A stretch of DNA of 64,000 bases from Molossus alvarezi (lineage: Eukaryota > Chordata > Mammalia > Chiroptera > Molossidae). Within the stretch, counting starts at the first letter, position 1, and the number at the start of each line of letters is the position of its first letter. This document shows, one piece after another, positions 9,603 to 22,200 of this stretch. The notes under the pieces are model-generated. The model did no database searches and was not told the origin of the DNA. It saw nothing but the letters and a program-made list of their open reading frames with translations. A program made the position numbers and the translations under genes. The stretch spans positions 1,116,001-1,180,000 of the forward strand of contig CM073886.1 in NCBI GenBank assembly GCA_037176705.1, given 5' to 3'.

Positions 9603-9838
9603 GTTTTTTTTTATTCTCACCTGAGGACATTTTTTGATATTTTGTTCAGATAGAGTGGGAGGGAGAGTAAAAGAGAGAAACATCAATGTGAAAGGGACAC
9701 ATCGAGTGGTCACCACCCACACAATCCAACCAGGGCTGGGGACAAAGTGCAACTGAGGTACATGCCCCTAGCAGGAACTGAACCTGAGTCTCTCCAGACC
9801 ACAGGTTGACACTCCAACTGCTGAACCAACAAGCCAGG
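9603..9838 (-). mobile_element. VES-like SINE
   Basis: Same subfamily as 2425-2688 but older; the tRNA-like head is at 9838 inwards and the CT tract and T-run at the left. An imperfect TSD flanks it: TCTGATTACTTCTATT at 9587-9602 and TCTGATTAATTTTATT at 9839-9854 (14 of 16). Confidence 0.85.
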
Positions 9839-10055
9839 TCTGATTAATTTTATTAATCTTTAAGACATTACATTGGGAAATGAAATATAAGACTAACAAG
9901 GAAGTCTTTATAGCCTTGCTCTAAAATACCAATTGGCAAGTTTTATAAGAACTTATCACTAATAAAGAATCTGAGGAAGTCCAGGAAAAATGAACAAGGC
10001 TCACTTGAAATCCAGTTACTTAGAGTGCAATAGTGAATATAAGATTTTATCTTTT

Positions 10056-10378
10056 CTTTTATATTAATTCTACCCAAGGATATGTCTTCCTTGATTTTTA
10101 GAGTGAGTGGAAGCGGGTGGGGGGGGGAGAGAGAGGATATTTCTTCCTTGATTTTTAGAGTGAGTGGAAGTGGGTAGGGGGAGAGAGAGAGAGCGAGAGA
10201 GAGAGAGAGAGAAAGACATTGATGTGTGAGAGATACATGGATTGGTTGCCTCCCACATGCATCCTGACCAGGATCAGGAATTAAACCTGCAACCCGGGTA
10301 TGTGTCCTTGACCAGGAATCAAACTTGAGACTCTTCAGTATGGTGGCCAACACTTACCACTAGACCACATGGGCCAGG
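10056..10378 (-). mobile_element. VES-like SINE with internal duplication
   Basis: Minus-strand SINE of an older subtype. The 3' part is duplicated in tandem with a 57-bp period: GGATATGTCTTCCTTGATTT starts at 10078 and a near copy at 10135. The CT tract between is long. A TSD with one mismatch flanks it: AGATTTTATCTTTT at 10042-10055 and AGATTTTAACTTTT at 10379-10392. Confidence 0.85.
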
Positions 10379-10392
10379 AGATTTTAACTTTT

Positions 10393-10788
10393 TTTAGTTA
10401 TAAAACTTTCCACAAGGAAGAAAGTTTTCCAAAACAAAAAAGGTTAAAACTCCAACCAACACAAACAATTGTAAGCTCTTCCATGAACTTGGAAATTAAA
10501 ACATTATCTAGGATTCTAATTCAATGACTTGCTGTCAGTTTGTGTTGGTCAGGATGACTTGTGGCAGGGCTTCAAGCCAGCTCAAGCTAGTTCAAGGTGA
10601 CATACAGGAGGCCTTTGTTAAAAAAAGACAAGAGTGTCTTCCAGAATCAAAGGCAGGGATGCTGCTGAGCCTCTGGAAGGACAGCAAAGGTCCACAGGCC
10701 TCTTGTTTATCTCACCTCTGCTTTCTCTCTGCTTCTCTGTATTCCTTTCCTTTCTGTTGGGTGGTTGGTCTTTTCCTTACAAATTTGT
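10393..10788. other. Non-coding interval
   Basis: No gene, SINE or L1 recognised. An 88-codon opening at 10524-10790 has no family motif and is not supported. Confidence 0.6.
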
Positions 10789-10803
10789 GAGAGCTTTTCC
10801 TTT
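10789..10803. repeat. TSD of HAL1 copy 2, left
   Basis: GAGAGCTTTTCCTTT; partner at 12988-13002 differs at two bases. Confidence 0.75.
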
Positions 10804-12987
10804 TTAAATCTTTATTGTTGGATGTAAAATGTATTACAGATGTTCCACATTTTTCCCCATTGACCCCCTTCTCCCCCCTCCCGCCCCCCCTCCCACCTTT
10901 TCCCACACTATTGTCTGTGTCCATTGGTTATGCATATAAGTTCTTTGGTTTATTTCTCCCCACCACCCATCCCCTTTCCCTTTGAGGTTTGTCAGTATAG
11001 CAATGAATTTGTACTTCTTAATCTCTTCACCTTTTTCAACCATTCCCCCAACCCCCCTCCCAACTGGCAACCAACAAAATGTTCTCTGTATCTATGAGAA
11101 TGTTTCTGTTCTTCCTGTTCATTTTGTTTGTAGATTCTATTGTTGATAGATATGTATTCATTGCCATTTTTTTGGCAATATATTTTATCTTTTTCTTCAA
11201 AAAGACCCTTCATTTTTTCATATAACGGTTTGGTGGTGATGAACTCCTTTAACTTTTTCTTGTCTGGGAAAGATTTTATATGGCCATCGATTCTAAATGA
11301 CAGCTTTGCAGGATAGAGTAATCTTGGTTGTAGGTTCTTACTTTTCATCACTCTGAATATTTCTTGCCACTCCCTTCTGGCCTGCAAAGTTTCTTTTGAG
11401 AAATTAGCTGACAGCCTAATGGGAACTCCCTTGTAGGTAACCAGCTGCCTTTCTCTTGCTGCTTTTAAGATTCTCTCTTTGCCTTGAACCTTTTGCATTT
11501 TGATGATGATGTGTCTGGGTGTGGGCCTCTTGGGGTTCATCTTGTTTGGGACTCTCTGTGCTTCCTGGACTTGTATGTCTGCTTCCTTCACCAAGTTAGG
11601 AAAGTTTTCTGCCATTATTGTTTCAAACAGGTTTTCGATTTCTTGTTCTCACTCTTCTCCTTCTGGCACCCCCAAGATGAGAATGTTGGCACGCTTGATG
11701 TTGTCCCAGAGGCTCCTTACCCTATCCTCATTTTTTTTGGATTCTTTTTACTTTTTGCTGTTCTGATTGGGCATTTTTTGCTTTCTTATATTCCAAATCG
11801 ATGGTTTGCTCCTTGGATTTACATACTCTACTACTGAAGCTGTGTAAATTATTCTTTATTGCAGTTAATGCCTCCTTCAATTCTAACTGTGTTTCCATGA
11901 TTTCTGACTGGTCCTTTTTTATGCTCTTGAGGCCCTCCCTAAGTTCACTGAGGTTTTCACTAAGTTCATTGAGCATCCTTATAAGCAGTATTTTGAACTC
12001 AGTATCTGTTAGGTTGCTTATCTCCCTTTTGCTTAGTTCTTTTATTGGGGTTTTGTTCTGTTCTTTCATTTGGGACCTGTTTCTTTGTCTCCTCATTTTG
12101 GCTGCCTCCCTGTGTTTGTTTCAGTGTATTACTTAATGAGAGGTATGGGGCTCACTGACACCAGATGCTGCTCCTTTGAAAGAATTTAGGAAAAACTTGA
12201 AGCAGGATCCAAGACATGCCAATCCTATGGTTAGGCAAGTGGCAACAGCTTGGGTGGGCTTGAAAGTTGGTTGTGGCAGGGCGGGGCCTCAGGGAGTCAG
12301 CAGGGTGGGGCTACCAGTGTGAGCCCGGTTGCTGGAGTCCCAGATATGGCTTCTGTCTGCCGCCCCAGGGAAGGGCTCACCAAAGGAATAGAGGCCTCTT
12401 ACAGCACGTTTTCCAAGAGAAAGCACCCTCTCCAGCCCTCGCTCCAATGCTAAACAGCTCAGTTCTTCCCTGTATGACTCTGGTGCCCCTCAAGCTGCCT
12501 CCGCTCCAAACTTAGAGGAAGAGAGTGCGATAAGTTTGTGTGTGGGCCCTTTAGGGAGCTGCCTGGGGCTCCAGCTGCTTCAGCTTCCCTGAGCCTCAGT
12601 TCCTGCTGGTTTTTCCAGCCTGAAGTTATGGGGACTTCTCTTGCTGGCACTGGAACCCTGAGCAGGTCACCTGGTGTGGAACGGGAACCCCTCAGTCCTC
12701 AGGAAGGGCCTTCTTTGCCAAGGTATCCTCCTGATTTTTATCTGCCACACTTGGGTGTGGGACCAGCCTGTTGCACAGCTGCGCCTGCCACCCCTCGGGC
12801 CTCTGCCCCTCCTACCAGTTTGGATGTGGCTCATGCTTTAATTCTGTAGTTGTAGAACTTCCATTCAGCTTGATTTCACGCGGCTTTGAATGATGTTTGT
12901 TCTGTAATTTAGTTGTAACTTTGATGTGGTTGTGGGAGGACGCGATACCGTGTTTACCTACTCCACCATCTTGACTGGAAGTCCCTG
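10804..12987 (-). mobile_element. HAL1 (half-L1) retrotransposon, copy 2
   Basis: Full-length ORF1-only element on the minus strand, 2184 bp. The 5' end is near 12987 (sense CCAGTCAAGATGG) and the 3' end at 10804 with a short A-tail. The GC-rich 5' UTR occupies about 12150-12980, ORF1 lies at 12096 to about 11160, and the G-rich 3' UTR follows. A 15-bp target duplication with two mismatches flanks it (10789-10803 and 12988-13002), which shows it entered as a complete unit without ORF2. Confidence 0.9.
10992..12096 (-). pseudogene. HAL1 ORF1p, one frameshift, reads through its normal stop
   Basis: The start codon is at 12096 (MRRQRNRSQMKEQ). The first frame runs 122 codons to 11728 and covers the coiled-coil part. 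It stops at an A-run of eight (11731-11738) where seven would keep the frame. From there a second frame is open to 10992, covering the RRM-like part and the C-terminal domain (RPTPRHIIIK, ERILKAARE, LQARREWQEI). A one-base loss near 11170 removes the usual stop, so this copy reads on through the short downstream frame seen in all three copies. It is the best-kept HAL1 ORF1 in the window but still broken. Confidence 0.85.
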
Positions 12988-13002
12988 GAGAGTCTTTCCT
13001 TT
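12988..13002. repeat. TSD of HAL1 copy 2, right
   Basis: GAGAGTCTTTCCTTT, the partner of 10789-10803. Confidence 0.75.
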
Positions 13003-13779
13003 AGCTTTACTCTTGTCTTTAAGACCTACTGAGCTGGTCTCAGCACCAAGTTTCCACTGCAAAATGCATCTGATTATTAAAATGTTTCACTTGTCAGCTG
13101 GCACCATGTTAAGCTTGGGCAGTAGAGTACACAAGAGACATGCTGCAGAAGCAGAGTTTTGTTTCTGGTTCTCTTCTTGCTGGGCAAACTCTTGAACACA
13201 GGCACATGTCTGAGCCTTGGGTATGCCTCTTGCAGCAGGGGCAGCACATTTAGTCCCAGACTTTGCAGTGTCGTCAGTGTCCAGCTTCTGCAGTGCACGG
13301 CAGCTAGCAGCACCCAGGGGCTTGCAGCTTCTCTGGGCAACAACCTCTTTGTGAGCCTGTTCGTCAGTAACCTCCTGAGTTCACTGGGTGAAATCTGATA
13401 GTTATGATAATGGGGTGAGGACTGAGGAGCCAGTGAGATCAAGTTCAGCTGGAACAGAAGGAACTGTGTTTCCCTAGGAGGTGGGCTGAGATGCTCACAA
13501 GGTGCAGGGTGAGCCAAGGCTGGGATGGGCCCTTGCTGGTCAGGGCCCAGAGGAGATGGAAAAGAAAACAGAAGGCCACTGTGGACAGGACCACAGGATG
13601 CAGAAGCAGGGAAGGTAGGGCTCAACCACACTGAAAAAGAATAAAGCCTGAGGTAGGGCCCCAAGCCAAACACACCTTGGACAACCTACAGTTCTAACAG
13701 CATTAAATTTATTTTCTTTTGCATTAACATCAGGGTTAGAGTCTTGGGGATAAAAAAAACACACATGCTTTTTGTTTTG
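13003..13779. other. Non-coding interval
   Basis: Moderately GC-rich unique DNA. A 198-codon minus-strand opening (13077-13673) is rich in Pro, Leu and Ser without any family motif and overlaps openings in other frames, so I do not call a gene. Confidence 0.55.
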
Positions 13780-14018
13780 TTTTTTTGATCATCACTGTGG
13801 GTATTTTTTCCATTTATCTTCAAATAGAGTGGGAGGGAGGGAAGTAGAGAGAGAGGGAGAGAGGAAGAAACATAGATGTAAGAGACACACATTGACTTGT
13901 TGCCTTCTCACAACCCTGACCAGGGCCAGGGACCAAATCACAACCAAGGTACATGCCCTTGACTGGAATTGAACCCATGACTCTTTGGCCAAACCACTGA
14001 GCAAAACTGGCCAGGGCC
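13780..14018 (-). mobile_element. VES-like SINE
   Basis: Older minus-strand SINE with tRNA-like head at 14018 inwards, body with AACCAAGGTACATGCCCTTG, CT-rich tract and a T-run at the left. No clean TSD seen. Confidence 0.8.
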
Positions 14019-14022
14019 AAAT

Positions 14023-15768
14023 TAACATCTCAGTGATCTGGTCTGATTCTAATGGGCTTTTATGGGAACAAGAAACCCCCAAGGCTGACCAGACCATAAT
14101 GCAAGAGCTGGGTGGAATTGGCTGGGAAAGGTCCGAGGCAGGGGTATGAATAGGATGGTGAGTGTGAGCAGAGAAATGCAGCCCTGTTCTGTGTTTCAGT
14201 GGAAACTTTTTTGGACCATCCCCATGATAAAGAGGAACTGGGGACCAGAATGTGAGGCTAAGATTTATAATGAACAGAGACATCTGTCCCAGATTTGAGA
14301 CTGTTGGCTGAAAGGGGAACTGGGATCCTTGGATACTCCATTATTGAAGATTATTTGTCCTTTGTATCTCCCTGCTCTCTGGAACTCAAATTCTAGACCA
14401 CATCGAAAGAAAGAGAGCATCTAACATCCTAAAGCTTGTTATTTCCCTGAATACTCTGGATCCAAAGCCAGAGAAATGGGACAGTGCTGCCTTCATGGCA
14501 CAGAAATACTAAAGCACCCAGGAAATGCCCATGTCTCACACATGTGGGCATCTCAGGCAAATCATCTTTTACTGATCTTGTAGAAAGTTTTCTGTTGTTA
14601 TGTCGCTAAATGGAACCACCCAAGGCCTTCTGTCAACTAGGCCAAGCACAGAGCTGAAACTTGTGCCCAGAAAGTCACCAGTCATTCCTCCCAGTGGGGA
14701 GGAGTTTGGGAACCTTCAGTTGATCAGTCACTGACCCAGGTAGGGGCAGGTTTATCACCATGGCAAGGTGAGTGGTTTCCAGGCCTGGAGTTAGAAGATC
14801 CTTAAAGTATTTGTCAGAACACTTACTCTTGGTGTGCACATGTGTCTACACCCCAGGACCTGACAGGTGAGTCCAGAGAGGAGATAAGATGTGGGGGAGG
14901 GTCATACCCTCAGCTGCATTTTGAGGTATTTACACAAGAGGTAACACAGAGGAGTCTCAAAGCAGTGGGGGAGATCTGATTCAGTCATCTTTTTGCAGAA
15001 GACAACCTCCATGGGGTGAAGTCACACAGCCCTGTTGGAGGCAGAGCTGAGACTGAACCTAGGCTCAATATTAAATGTATATTTTCTAGTGCTAGAGGTT
15101 CTACTGTGTTTTCATTGTTGGGAGGTGTTACTTTGTGTGGATGTGATATGGTTCCTATCATTTCAACTCAGATGCCATATGCTCTTCATTTTCTTGTGTT
15201 TCTTTTCAATGGTTTTCTGCTCAGCTGTCCAGGAACACAGACCTAAACCCTCCTGTGCTCCTGGGGATCAGCCTGCCTGTCTACTCAGATGTATGGAAAG
15301 GGCCCAGGACAGGCCCTAGTTAATTAAGTATTGGGTGTTGATGGAATGAGAAGGGGAGGAGCCTCAGGACAGAGCCCTGACCCCAAGGACCAACTTCAGA
15401 TCAGTCCTATTTGTTTTCAAAGGCTTCAGTGTTTGCATCCATTGTGACTAATAGCCAAGTCACACAACAGCATCATCCTTATCACTCACCACCATCACAA
15501 GCGCTTTAGAAATCCGCTAGTCCTTTGGCCAAAAGTCCTTGGCCCCTCAGGTTACACATCCAAGCACCACCCTAGTCAGTCACTGAAACCATCTCTCAGG
15601 CATTTACTATTTATCCTGAGCCACTCTCTGGTTGATTTCTATGGCCCTTGAATCCCAGATATTTTTGGCAGCTTCAAGCTGATGTTTGGACCCTTTGGAT
15701 CAATCTACAAATGTAAGGAGAACCGACCAACCTGCAATCAACATGCTTTATAGTGAACTTATGGCAGG
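14023..15768. other. Non-coding interval
   Basis: Unique DNA of mixed composition. I see no gene, SINE or L1 in it; openings of up to 94 codons at 15016-15319 overlap one another in two frames and lack motifs. Confidence 0.55.
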
Positions 15769-15784
15769 GAGTCTTTTAAGTATT
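15769..15784. repeat. TSD of SINE 15785-16041, left
   Basis: Perfect 16-bp direct repeat with 16042-16057. Confidence 0.9.
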
Positions 15785-16041
15785 GTTTTTCTTTTTTTAT
15801 TTATCCTCACCTGTGGACATTTTCCCCATTTTTTGTTTAGATAAAGTGGGAGGGAGAGAGAGAAAGAGAGAGAGAGAGACACTGATGTGAAAGGGACACA
15901 TTGAGTGATTGCCACCCACATGACCCAACCAGGTCCGGGGACAAACTGCCACTGAGATACGTGCCCTTAGAGAGAACCAAACCTGGGTCTCTCTAAATTA
16001 TAGGCTGATGCTCTAGCCACTGAACAAACAAGCCAGGGCGA
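15785..16041 (-). mobile_element. VES-like SINE with perfect TSD
   Basis: Minus-strand SINE, tRNA-like head at 16041 inwards, hairpin region at 15803-15818 partly decayed. Flanked by the perfect 16-bp repeat GAGTCTTTTAAGTATT at 15769-15784 and 16042-16057. Confidence 0.9.
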
Positions 16042-16057
16042 GAGTCTTTTAAGTATT
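16042..16057. repeat. TSD of SINE 15785-16041, right
   Basis: Perfect 16-bp direct repeat with 15769-15784. Confidence 0.9.
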
Positions 16058-17480
16058 TACCCCTCCTCAGTGCTCACCCTGTAGAAGTGACTTAAACTAA
16101 ATAACACAGGAAGTGTAGATGCTGAAGATGCATGGTGAACACTGCATAAACCAAGAAGAGAGCAGTGACTTGCTAGGGAGGAGAGGTGCACAGAGATGCA
16201 GTGTTAGAGGTGGCATTTAAATGAATGTTGCACCTGGTGATCATCAAGCAAAGCAGGCAAGACATTCCAGACCAGGACATGTAAGCACAACAACAGTGCA
16301 GACCAGCCTTTATGTCAGGAGGACAGGGACATTTTTAACAAAAGAGTGTTTTGAGCCAGGATTGTGGAGTGGGAGAGGTTTGGGACAGGCTCAGGCTTTG
16401 TCCTCTCAGGACCTGCACCTTCTTCTGAACTAGCGAAGCTCCAGTTTTGCTCAGAGCTGGGAGTGCCCAGTGCCAGTTCACATATTGTGCCTGGCCTAAG
16501 CCACTCTGAGCACCCTGACCCTGCTTTCCCTGTGTCCCTTTCAAATAAGGGTGATTACATCTCCCATCGAACTCAGGCCGGTGAAACTGAGTGATGCAGG
16601 GCCAGGCTGCTGGGACTCTGATTTTCTGACAGAATGGGATGAGGACAGCTGGCCCTGCCATGATTTAACATATGCCTGGATTCCAGGAGTGAGGCACATG
16701 CAGTCACCACGAGGTTTCCTTTTTTTCATGTTATATTATGTCCACATGTCATTACAGTCCTCTAACTCCAAGTTTGAGAAAACATATTCATCTGGCCTAT
16801 GTCTATCTTGTCTCTCTTATTTGCCTCATGCAAGTTGGTCCGTTTATGATTTTTTTCTCCCAGAAGCCTGAAGGCTCTTAGCTCAGCTTCAGTAGAGTGT
16901 TATTCATCTCTCTGACTCTAGGGCTGAGTAGGAGGCCAAACACCAAGAAGTACTACTTACAATGTGGGGAGCGAACAAAAGCAAATGAAGAAGATGCCAA
17001 TCAGGGAGGAATAATTGCACTGGTTTGTTACTTTTGTCCAAGACACAGACTCAGGGCTGAAACACAGAACAGAGGGTGGTTTCTGGCCTGTGCTATGGTC
17101 TCACCCTCTAATCTAGAAGTACAAAAAGCACAGGTGCATCCTAGTCAGAGCAAGTGTCTGACACCGTCTGGGTGGCCCCATCTTAGGATTATGAACCACC
17201 CTATGAAAGGTGAGCCTGACAAGCCTCCCAGTGGTCTATGGAGACAGCCGGGAGGGGTGGGAGCAGCCAGAGCTGGTGGCTTCAGAGGTGTCCAATTTTT
17301 CCATCGTCAAGCACAGCCCTGGAGTTGGGGGAAGAGAGCACCATTGGGCACCTTCCCTTTCCAGGGGAGTGAGGATGGCACTGTGAATGGGCCAGCACCT
17401 TTCTCTGTCTAAACTCAGTTTAGATGACTGAGGAGTAGTAAGTATAGGTATACACCAAAAACATAATCCCAACTTAATGG
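16058..17480. other. Non-coding interval
   Basis: Unique DNA. A 171-codon plus-strand opening at 16897-17412 has no recognisable domain, and its composition drifts with local GC. I see no supported gene. Confidence 0.55.
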
Positions 17481-17735
17481 GTTGCCTAGATTAGTAAAAT
17501 TCTAGAAACAGAATATAGAGTCTTGATTCCCAGGGCCTGGGAGGAGCAGGGGAAGGAGGAGTTCCTGTTCAATGGATAGAGTTTCAGTTTACATGATAAG
17601 CTTTAGAGATGGGTGGTGGGAATGGTTGCACCACAATAATGCACTTCATACCAAGAACCTTACAGTTTAAGATAGTTAAGATGGGCAATTTGAAGTGTAT
17701 TTATCACAATTAAAGAAATGAAGAGAAAAAGAGCC
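17480..17735 (+). mobile_element. Ancient L1 (L1M-type) 3' UTR
   Basis: The order of motifs is that of old mammalian L1 3' ends: a GAACAGAATATAGAG-like start, the GGGAGGAGCAGGGG stretch, GAGATGGGTGGTGGGAATGG then TTGCACCACAATAATG, TTAAGATGGGCAATTTGA and a final TTATCACAATTAAAG. It is diverged and 5'-truncated. Confidence 0.55.
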
Positions 17736-18815
17736 AATGCAGATGGGCTAAACCCAGGCAATGTGACCAGCCTCTCTCAGGGCTTGTGCATGGGCAGAAA
17801 CAAAGGTACCCACAGATTTTGATGATTGTCTCTCTGCATGCTTGGGGTTTCCTTTGTCAGTATTTGAGGTCATAACCAGGGTCAGCCAAGGATCTGCAGG
17901 CCAGTTGACTTGATTTTACCCAGTGTAATATTTTGTTCTAAGTGCATTTGTGTCCTGGTCATTTGGATGGCACAGCTCTCAAATGCTTTGTTCCTCATCT
18001 TTCAAAGCTTCTGGCAGAACAAGCATGAAGACTGGGATAGTTGGATGTGAGCTTTGCCTCCTCTCTGTGCCAGATAACTGGCCACAGATGTAACCTAGAT
18101 ATCCTGCTTAGACTCATGGAAAACCAGATACTGTCATCAAGACCAAGACTTCATGCAGATGCTGCCAGATTTCTCTATTGCACGTGTCTTTTATTTTGAA
18201 GTATTAGTAGGTTTCAGGTCCACCCAGACTCACAGGTACAGGACCTAAATATGTTTAAACTATAGTCTGTGGCACCTGCTTTATAGAGGCTGTGTATTTG
18301 GAGGAGGTGAATCATTGCAGTGTAAATAAATCTACATCTTTGTAAGGAGAGCTTAAATCTAGATTTGCATATTGTTTTTTTAAACAACTCTAATTATGCC
18401 AGTATTGTATAAAAAGTGAGTGAAAGCACATATTCCAAATTGGGTTGGAGAGAATATAGCACTCCTACAACTGTTGTTAGGCTCAGCAGTGAAATCTCAG
18501 CTGGGTGCTGTCTCTAGGGTCAGTGTTGCGGGTAATTTGATTCAAATGCATTTTTGGACTTGGTAGTTTGCCTGGAATCACCAAAAATGTTCTATTTTTC
18601 TTGATCTTACATGCCTCTCCCCCCTTCGCTGCTGGTGCCTGAGATCTTCTTGTCGACACTAATGTGGTGAGTGGGAATGTACCCAGGTCTTGCAGGCTGT
18701 GTATGGGCTTTTTTTCTATTTACCTGATAAGATCTCACAAAGAACTAAAAAAAATGTGAAATGATAATCAGGAAAATTTTCTGGTCCAACATGATTTGAT
18801 GGAAAGTGGAAAGGC
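17736..18815. other. Non-coding interval
   Basis: Unique DNA with no gene or recognisable repeat that I can support. Confidence 0.55.
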
Positions 18816-18816
18816 T

Positions 18817-18955
18817 TTTTCCTCGATGCTGTGGGTCAGTGGTTAGAGAATTAGCCTGTGAACCAAAGAGTTCTGATCAAGGGCATATTCATTGTTTCTG
18901 GTGAAGATTATGTGGGAGGCAACTGTTCAATGTATCTCTCTCATGTCTGTTTCTT
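18817..18955 (+). mobile_element. VES-like SINE, 5' half (split by L1)
   Basis: Plus-strand tRNA-like head (GCTGTGGGTCAGTGGTTAG) and body to the beginning of the CT-rich tract. It stops where the L1 3' tail begins, and its CT tract and tail resume on the far side at 25708. The SINE was therefore there before the L1. Confidence 0.8.
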
Positions 18956-19209
18956 TTTTTTTTAATTAATTAATTTTTATTAATTAATTTTTGTTACAGA
19001 TGTTTCCCCTTTTCCCCCCACTGATTCCCCACTCCCCCTCCCTCCCTGTTCTTTCCCCAGTTTGTTGTCCATGTCCACTGTTCATACATACATGCATATA
19101 AGTTCTGTGGTTTACCTCTTCCCCACCATCCCCCTATTTAGGTGATTGTCAGTCTGTATCCCACTTCCGTGTTTCTGGGACTACCCCCTTCATCAGATTG
19201 TTATGTTCA

Positions 19210-22200
19210 TTATATTCCACAAATAAGTGAGATCATATGAAACTTGTCTTTCTCTGTTTGGCTTGTTTCACTTAGGATGATACTTTCCAGGTCCCTCCAT
19301 GTAGTCTCAAAAGATAAGAGGTCTTTCTTTCTTACAGCTGCGTAGTACTCCATTGTGTATATGTACCACGGTTTTTTAATCCATTCGTCTACTGATGGAC
19401 ACTTGGGCTGTTTCCAGATCTTAGCTATTGTAAATAGTGCTGCTACAAACATGGGGGTACATGTATTCTTTCTGGTTGGTGTTTCGGGCTTCTTAGGATA
19501 TATTCCTAGAAGTGGGATCACTGGGTCAAATGGAAGTTCAATTTTTAATTTTTTGAGGTAACACCATATTGTTTTCCATAGTGGCTGCACCAGTCTGCAT
19601 TCCCACCAGCAGTGTACTAGAGTCCCCTTTTCTCCACACCCTCGCCAACACTTGTTGTTTGAAGATTTGTTGATGGCGGCCATTCTGACAGGTGTGAGGT
19701 GATACCTCATTGTTTTAATTTGCATCTCTCTGATGATTAGTGATGATAAGCATTTCTTCATATGTTTTTTAGCCATTTGTATGTCCTCTTTGGAGAGGTG
19801 TCTATTCAGTTCCTCTGCCCATTTTTTAATTGGATTCCTTGTCTTCTGTTTGTGGAGTTGTATGAGCACTCTATATGTATTGAAAATTAACCCCTTGTCT
19901 GATATATCATTGGCAGTTATGCTCTCCCATACAGTGGGAAGCCTTTCCGTTTTGATGATTGTATCTTTCACTGTGCAGAAGCTTTTGAGTTTGATGTAGT
20001 CCCATGTGTTCATTTTCTCTTTTGTTTCTATTGCCTTAGGTGATGAGTCAGTAAAAATTCTGCTGTGTATAATGTCTGAAATTTTGTTACCTACAGTCTG
20101 TTCTAGGATTTTTATGGATTCATGAGTTACATTTAAGTCTTTTATCCATTTTGAGTTTATTCTGGTGTAGGGTGTAAGTTGATGGTCTAGTTTTATTTTT
20201 TTGCAAGTAGCTGTCCAATTTTCCCAGCACCATTTATTAAAGAGGCTGTCCTTACTCCACTGTATGCTCTTGGTACCTTTGTCAAATATTAATTGAGCAT
20301 ATAGCCTTGGGTCCATTTCTGGGTTCTCTCTTCTGTTCCACTGGTCTATATGCCTGTTCTTGTGCCAGTACCAGGCTGTTTTGATTACAGTGGCTTTGTA
20401 GTATAACCTGAAATCTGGTATTGTGATCCCTCCAACTTTGTTCTTCCTTTTCAAGGTTGCTGTGGCTATTTGAGGCCTTTTTTGGTTCCATATGAATTTT
20501 TAAAATAATTGTTCTAATTCTGTGAAGTATGCTGTTGCTATTTTGATGGGGGTTGCGTTGAATCTATACATTGCTTTGGGTAATATGGACATTTTAATGA
20601 TGTTAATTCTCCCAATCGATGAACAAGGTATGTGCTTCCACTTTTTTATATCTTCCTCTATTTCTTTTTTCAATGACTGTAGTTTTCTGCGAATAGGTCC
20701 TTTATTTCTTTGGTTAAGTTTATTCCTAGGTATCTTAATTTTTTTGCCGCAATGGTAAATGGGATTTTTTGCTTAGTTTCTCTTTCTGTGAGTTCATCAT
20801 TGGTGTATAAGAATGTCATCGATTTCTTGATGTTAATTTTGTATCCTGCTACTTTGCCAAATTCATTTATTAAGTCTAGTAAACTTTTGATGGAGCCTTT
20901 GGGGTCTTCTATGTATAGTATCATGTCATCTGCAAACAATGACAGTTTCACTTTCTCCTTTCCAATTTGGATCCCTATTATTTTTTTCTTCCTGTCTGAT
21001 TGCTGTGGCTAAGACTTCCAGTACTATGTTAAATAGGAGAGGCAAAAGTGGGCATCTTTGCCTTGTTCCTGTCCTTTAGGGAAATGTTTTTAGTTTTTGC
21101 CCATTGAGTAGGATGTTGGCTGTAGGTCTTTTATATATGGCCTTTATTATGTCTAGATATGATCCCTCTATTCCCACACTTCAAGTGTTTTTATCAGAAA
21201 TGGATGCTGGATTTTGTCAAAGGCTTTTTCAGCATCTATTGATATTATCATGTGGTTTTTATTCTTCATTTTATTTATGTAGTGTATCACATTTATTGAT
21301 TTGCGAATATTGTACCAGCCTTGCATCCCTGGGATGAATCCCACTTGGTCATGGTGGATAATTTTTTGGTGTATTGCTGGATCGGATTTGCTAGTATTTT
21401 GTTTAGGATTTTGGCATCTATGTTCATCAGGGATATTGGCCTGTAGTTTTCTTTCCTTGTTGTGTCTTTTTCTGGTTTTGGAATTAGAGTTATGCTGGCT
21501 TCATAAAACGAGTTTGGAAGTCTTCCTTCTTGAATTTTTTGAAATAGTTTGAGGAGAATGGGTATTAGTTCTTGTTTGAATGTTCGGTAAAACTCCCGTG
21601 AAGCCATCCAGGCCTGGGCTTTTGTTTGCTGGGAGAGTCTTGATTACTTCTTCAATTTCTTCTGTTGTTATTGGTCTGTTCAAGTTTTCTATCTCTTCCT
21701 GATCTAGTTTTGGGAGACTATGTGTTTCTAGAAATTTGTCCATTTCTCTTAGATTGTCGAATTTGTTGCCATTTGTTCATAGTAGTTGTTAACAATCTTT
21801 TGTATTTCTGTGGTGTCAGTTGTTATCTCTCCTCTTTCATTCCTGATTCTGTGTATTTGGGTTCTCTCTCTTTGTTTCTTGGTGAGTCTAGCTAAGGGTC
21901 CATCAATCTTGTTTATCTTTTCAAAAACAGCTCTTTGTTTTATTGATCCTTTGAATTGTTTTTTTTGGTCTCTATGTCATTTATTTCTGTTCTGATCCTT
22001 ACTATTTCTTTCTTTCTACTTGCTCTGGGTTTTTTTGTTTGTTTGTTTGTTTGTTTGCTCTCTAGTTCTTTAAGTTGTGAAGTTAGTCTATTAGAGATAT
22101 TTCTTTTTTTTTAAGGTAAGCCTGTAGTGCTATGAACTTTCCTCTCAGAACTGCTTTCGCTGCATCCCATAGAATTTGTGTTGTGTCTTCATTTTCATTG

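Noticed and set aside
13077..13673. 198-codon minus-strand open frame
   Set aside because: Pro/Leu/Ser-rich without a motif and overlapped by other frames; no supporting context.
16897..17412. 171-codon plus-strand open frame
   Set aside because: No recognised domain, runs into an ancient L1 3' end, and the start is arbitrary.
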